Shown here: positions 60,770-64,000 of the stretch, piece by piece
Numbering within the stretch: position 1 is the first letter of the stretch
Layout: every line of letters starts with the position of its first letter
Source of the DNA: an uncultured Lachnospiraceae bacterium
GTDB lineage: Bacteria; Bacillota; Clostridia; Lachnospirales; Lachnospiraceae
Length of the DNA stretch: 64,000 nucleotides
Direction of reading: 5' to 3'
Assembly: GCA_947243855.1 (NCBI GenBank)
Contig: CAMXIK010000004.1
Location: 62,001-126,000, forward strand
Position numbers and translations under genes: made by a program
The notes under the pieces: generated by a model
Database searches by the model: none
The model's input: the letters and a program-made list of their open reading frames with translations, nothing else
What the model was told of the DNA's origin: nothing

Positions 60770-61711
60770 ATGAGGAGAACGAAATTTGGATTTCTCTGTT
60801 TGGTTTTGATCATAACGCTGTGTCTCTGCTGCGCATGCACGGCTCGGAACGCGAGACAGGACGGGATTGCCTATCGGATTTATTATGTGAGCAATGATGA
60901 GACGAAGATCGTTGAGCGGGAATATGTGAGCGAAACGACGGACACGGAAGCGCTGCTTTTGGAAATGCTTGGGCAGCTTGCGGCGGTTCCCGAAAAGATG
61001 GAATATGAGACGCCTCTGGCGGCGGAGATTTCCGTGATCGGACATACGCTTGACAGCGGCCTCCTGACCCTTGATTTTGACAAGAATTACAAAAGCCTGT
61101 ACGGCATCAGGGAAATTCTTTTGCGCGCCTCCGTTGTGCGGACAGTGACGCAGCTGCCGGGAGTAGAGCGCGTGGCATTTACGGTGGAAGGGGAGCAGCT
61201 TACGGACAAAACGGGAACGGCGGTTGGCATCATGGCGGCGGACACCTTTATTGAGAATGCGGGCAATGAAATCAACGCCTACGAAAAGGTGAATTTGAGG
61301 CTTTATTTTGCCAATGAGAAGGGAGACCGCCTTGTGGAGGAAAACCGCCGCAACGTAGTGTATAACAGCAATATTTCGCTGGAAAAACTGGTGGTGGAAA
61401 AGCTGGTGGAAGGGCCGGCGGTTACGGGCGCCTATCCGACAATCAATCCGGCGACCAAGATTATCAGTGTCACGGTGCAGGATGGGACATGTTATGTAAA
61501 CTTAAATAATGATTTCCTGAGCCAACCTTACAACGTTCTCTCCGACGTGACCATTTATTCCATTACCAATTCGCTTGTGGAACTGCCAAATGTGAACAGG
61601 GTGCAGATTTCCATTGACGGGGAGACCAATCTTTCATACAGGGAGAATATGAGTTTGAATACTGTGTACGAGAGAAATTTGGATCTTCTGGAATCTGGAA
61701 CCGCACAGTGA
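60770..61711 (+). CDS. GerMN-domain lipoprotein
   Basis: A 313-residue lipoprotein. The signal peptide ends in CCAC, a Cys-rich lipobox region (Cys about residue 22). Two GerMN domains follow, with VNLRLYFANEKGDRLVEENR and EKLVVEKLVEGP in the second and ALLLEMLGQLAAVP in the first. The GerMN domain occurs in Bacillus GerM, a spore-assembly protein, and in LpqB-like proteins encoded next to two-component systems, as here. GGAGGC lies before the ATG at 60770. It contains a TTATGTAAAC copy at 61492. Confidence 0.85.
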   Translation: MRRTKFGFLCLVLIITLCLCCACTARNARQDGIAYRIYYVSNDETKIVEREYVSETTDTEALLLEMLGQLAAVPEKMEYETPLAAEISVIGHTLDSGLLTLDFDKNYKSLYGIREILLRASVVRTVTQLPGVERVAFTVEGEQLTDKTGTAVGIMAADTFIENAGNEINAYEKVNLRLYFANEKGDRLVEENRRNVVYNSNISLEKLVVEKLVEGPAVTGAYPTINPATKIISVTVQDGTCYVNLNNDFLSQPYNVLSDVTIYSITNSLVELPNVNRVQISIDGETNLSYRENMSLNTVYERNLDLLESGTAQ

Positions 61712-61720
61712 AGATTAGCA

Positions 61721-61752
61721 TTATGTAAACTAAATAAGAACATTATGTAAAC
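61721..61752 (+). repeat. Tandem pair of TTATGTAAAC motifs before comEC
   Basis: Two copies (61721-61730 and 61743-61752) lie 22 bases apart, each followed by TAAATAA or TTAAATAA. The spacing is about two helical turns. They fill most of the 71-base gap between the GerMN gene and comEC, ending 30 bases before the comEC ATG. Confidence 0.7.
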
Positions 61753-61782
61753 TTAAATAACAAAAATGGGAGTGAAATATAT

Positions 61783-64000
61783 ATGCGCAGACCGTTATGC
61801 CTGCTTGGGCTGGCATTCGTGACGGTTCTGCTTGTGGGGATTCCTCTGATTCCACACGATCCGCCGGATTATGGCGCGCTTGACGGGGAAGCGGTTGCCG
61901 CCGTGGGACGTGTGGAGTGGAAGGAGCACAGGATTTCCGGATCGGAGGAAGTCCTTGTGGTTACCTTGGGGCAGGCTGTCATTCTAAAACCGGATCAAGT
62001 ATCCGTTCTAAAACAATTCTTAGGAGATTCTGACACAGCTTTTACAAATTCGATTGCTGTAGATTCCGGAAAGAAACTAGAAAAATTCATAGAAGAAAAC
62101 AAAGAAAAGTTACGGCGGGAGGACGCCGGGGAAATTACGGGGATTTTATGCTATCTTGGGCAGGGGGAGAACCCCGCCATGGGAAGTATCATCTTGGCGG
62201 AGGGGAAGTTCCGCCCGTTTGCCCATGCCACGAATCCCGGAGAATTTGACGCGGCGGATTATTACCGCATGATGGGGCAGCAGGGCAGGTTGATGCGTGC
62301 GGTATGTCTGGCTGAGAGTGGGGATTATTCCTTCTTCCGGGAGAGGCTGTACTGCTGCAGGGAGTATCTATCGCTTCTTCTTAACATATGTTACCCCGAA
62401 AAAGAGGCGTCTATTATGGGAGCTATGCTTCTGGGAAATAAGGCTATGCTGGATGAGGATGTGAAAAGTCTGTACCAGCAAAACGGCATTATCCATATTT
62501 TGGCGATCAGCGGCCTTCATCTGTCCATTTTGGGAATGGGTTTCCATAGGCTTTTACACCGGCTGCGGGTCCCTAAGGCGGTTAACATAATATTATCCGT
62601 CGCCCTGATGTACTGCTACGGAACTATGACGGGGATGGGAGTTTCCGTTGTCAGGGCTTTGGTCATGTTCAGTTTGAATTTGTGCGCGTCCCTTGTGGGC
62701 AGAACTTATGATCTGCTTACGGCCATGATGACGGCGGCTTTTTTGATTCTGATACGGCAGCCGCTTTACTTGACGCACAGCGGCTTTCTCTTTTCTTTCG
62801 GTGCGGTCTGCGGCATTGGGCTTCTTCCGTCGGTATCGGTTCATTTCCCAACGGCGTCTTGTCGTTTCCCTAGGGGAAACCGTTTATTAAAAGCGGTGTT
62901 TACGGGAGGCTGGATTTCCCTTAGCACGCTCCCAGTATATCTGTGTTTTTATTACGAGTTTCCGCCCTATTCCGTGCTGCTTAACCTGATCGTGATTCCC
63001 TGCATGGGCGCGCTTCTCATAAGCGGTGTGGCCGTGATCGCGGCGGCAGCCCTCTTTTTGCCGTTGGGGCGGTTGGCGGCTCTTCCGGGCGTCGGGATTC
63101 TGGCTTTTTATGAAAGGCTCTGCGGTTTTTGTGCGAAACTGCCCGGACAGCGGCTCGTTACGGGGCGGCCCGAAAACTGGCGGATTGTGGCCTTTCTGGC
63201 GCTTTTGGGGGCGGCGGTGATTTTGAGCAAGCGGATTAAGAGCTGGCAGTTTTTCGGTGCGCTTCTGGGAGCGGTTTTTCTTCTTTGCGTCCGTCCGCCG
63301 CAGGGGTTTGAGATTACCGTATTGGATATCGGGCAGGGCGACTGCATCTATCTGGCGGATGGGCAGGGAGGCCATTATCTGATCGACGGCGGCAGTTCCG
63401 ATCAGAAAGAGATAGAGGCTTATCAGATCGTCCCGTTTTTGAAGTACCGGGGCGTGAAGCGGCTGGACGCGGTGTTTATCAGCCATTCAGACGGGGATCA
63501 CATCAGCGGGATTCAAGGCTTGCTGGAAGAGTACGGGGAAATGGGAATCGAAATCGGCTGTATGTTTTTGCCTGATCTGGCACAAGAGTGTCGGGATGAA
63601 AATTATACGGCGCTGGCGGCTTTGGCGCAGAAACAGGGTGTTCCTGTGCGGACGCTCCATGAGGGGGAACGCTTTGTAAAGGGAAAACTTATGTTAACCT
63701 GCCTGCACCCGAAAGAAAGTTATGTAAACCTAGACGCAAACGCTGGCTCCACGGTTCTTTATTTGACTTACGGGAACTTTTCCGCCCTCTTTACGGGGGA
63801 TCTGGAAGAGGAGGGCGAGACGCTTGTAACGGACCTTTTGACGGGACTGCCGACAGGGCCTGTCACCTTTCTAAAAGTGGCTCATCACGGCTCGAAAAAT
63901 TCCACCTCCGAAACATTTTTAGCCGCGGCAAATCCGAGGATCGCTGTGATTTCCGCAGGACGAAATAATTCCTACGGCCACCCCCACAAGGAGACGCTTG
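61783..64000 (+). CDS. comEC: ComEC/Rec2 competence DNA channel (3' end outside window)
   Basis: At least 739 codons, open to the right edge. The N-terminal hydrophobic start (LCLLGLAFVTVLLVGIPL) precedes an OB-like DUF4131 region. The competence channel core contains HILAISGLHLSILGM (about residues 241-255) and several membrane helices. The C-terminal metallo-beta-lactamase-like domain has DIGQGDCIYL, SHSDGDHISGI, FTGDLEEEG and VAHHGSKNSTSE. ComEC carries single-stranded DNA across the membrane. A 130-base patch at 61980-62110 uses AT-rich codons unlike the rest. The gene holds three motif copies (62581, 63689, 63720). Confidence 0.9.
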   Translation, partial: MRRPLCLLGLAFVTVLLVGIPLIPHDPPDYGALDGEAVAAVGRVEWKEHRISGSEEVLVVTLGQAVILKPDQVSVLKQFLGDSDTAFTNSIAVDSGKKLEKFIEENKEKLRREDAGEITGILCYLGQGENPAMGSIILAEGKFRPFAHATNPGEFDAADYYRMMGQQGRLMRAVCLAESGDYSFFRERLYCCREYLSLLLNICYPEKEASIMGAMLLGNKAMLDEDVKSLYQQNGIIHILAISGLHLSILGMGFHRLLHRLRVPKAVNIILSVALMYCYGTMTGMGVSVVRALVMFSLNLCASLVGRTYDLLTAMMTAAFLILIRQPLYLTHSGFLFSFGAVCGIGLLPSVSVHFPTASCRFPRGNRLLKAVFTGGWISLSTLPVYLCFYYEFPPYSVLLNLIVIPCMGALLISGVAVIAAAALFLPLGRLAALPGVGILAFYERLCGFCAKLPGQRLVTGRPENWRIVAFLALLGAAVILSKRIKSWQFFGALLGAVFLLCVRPPQGFEITVLDIGQGDCIYLADGQGGHYLIDGGSSDQKEIEAYQIVPFLKYRGVKRLDAVFISHSDGDHISGIQGLLEEYGEMGIEIGCMFLPDLAQECRDENYTALAALAQKQGVPVRTLHEGERFVKGKLMLTCLHPKESYVNLDANAGSTVLYLTYGNFSALFTGDLEEEGETLVTDLLTGLPTGPVTFLKVAHHGSKNSTSETFLAAANPRIAVISAGRNNSYGHPHKETL

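Noticed and set aside
296..63729. The TTATGTWAACY motif as a DnaA box, Rex site or LexA site
   Set aside because: It does not match TTATNCACA, TTGTTAA-N6-TTAACAA or clostridial GAAC-N4-GTTC, and many copies lie inside coding sequence.

Overview
The window looks like a chromosomal segment of a spore-forming Gram-positive anaerobe, most likely a member of the Lachnospiraceae. The evidence is spoVAD and spoVAE, a BceRS-BceAB-type module, an FMN-riboswitch ribU, gerM-type lipoproteins, strong GGAGG ribosome binding sites, many TTG and GTG starts, and a Lachnospiraceae-like codon style of moderate GC. Nearly all genes are on the + strand. I saw no rRNA, tRNA, CRISPR array, insertion sequence or prophage. 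The last gene (comEC) runs off the right edge.

Layout: 0-7 kb holds a ligand-sensing EAL protein, a DUF218 protein, a membrane-anchored protein with acidic D-x-D-x-D-G motifs and a TPR lipoprotein. 6.6-9 kb holds a Nudix-like gene, pyrF and spoVAD, the last with a convincing sigma-G promoter. 9-15 kb holds an Rpn-type nuclease and then a signalling cluster: RsbW-like kinase, hybrid histidine kinase, lone receiver, and a convergent RsbU/SpoIIE-type phosphatase. 15-19 kb carries ridA, a shikimate kinase, spoVAE and an ECF sigma/anti-sigma operon with two membrane proteins. 19-23 kb has degV and the leftward argG-DUF1294-LytTR operon.

23-32 kb is an accessory stretch of mostly one-gene units: methyltransferases, GNAT acetyltransferases, a P-loop kinase-like protein, a DUF2185 immunity-like protein, an AAA/DUF4143 ATPase, an Fe-S flavoprotein, a dCMP-deaminase-like enzyme, a ProX-type deacylase and a HigBA toxin-antitoxin pair. 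32-37.6 kb contains the FMN riboswitch with ribU and a complete Bce-type antimicrobial-peptide sensing and detoxification module. 37.9-48.2 kb is one giant surface protein of about 3,440 residues with a G9 homopolymer near its 5' end. 48.7-52.3 kb holds a Fic protein, a coiled-coil protein, a DUF1016 nuclease and a nucleotidyltransferase. 52.4-57.3 kb is argJ-argB-argD followed by an overlapping solute-binding protein gene. 57.4-64 kb holds a DMT-type membrane protein, comEA, an OmpR/EnvZ-type two-component pair, a GerMN lipoprotein and comEC.

The most unusual signal is a short dispersed motif, TTATGTWAACY. I found it 17 times on both strands, against about 0.24 expected for the ten-base core TTATGTWAAC. 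It occurs both between genes and inside genes, where it is read mostly as Tyr-Val-Asn. Eight of the 17 copies fall in the last 6 kb around comEA and comEC, including a tandem pair just before comEC. I do not recognise it as a known element.
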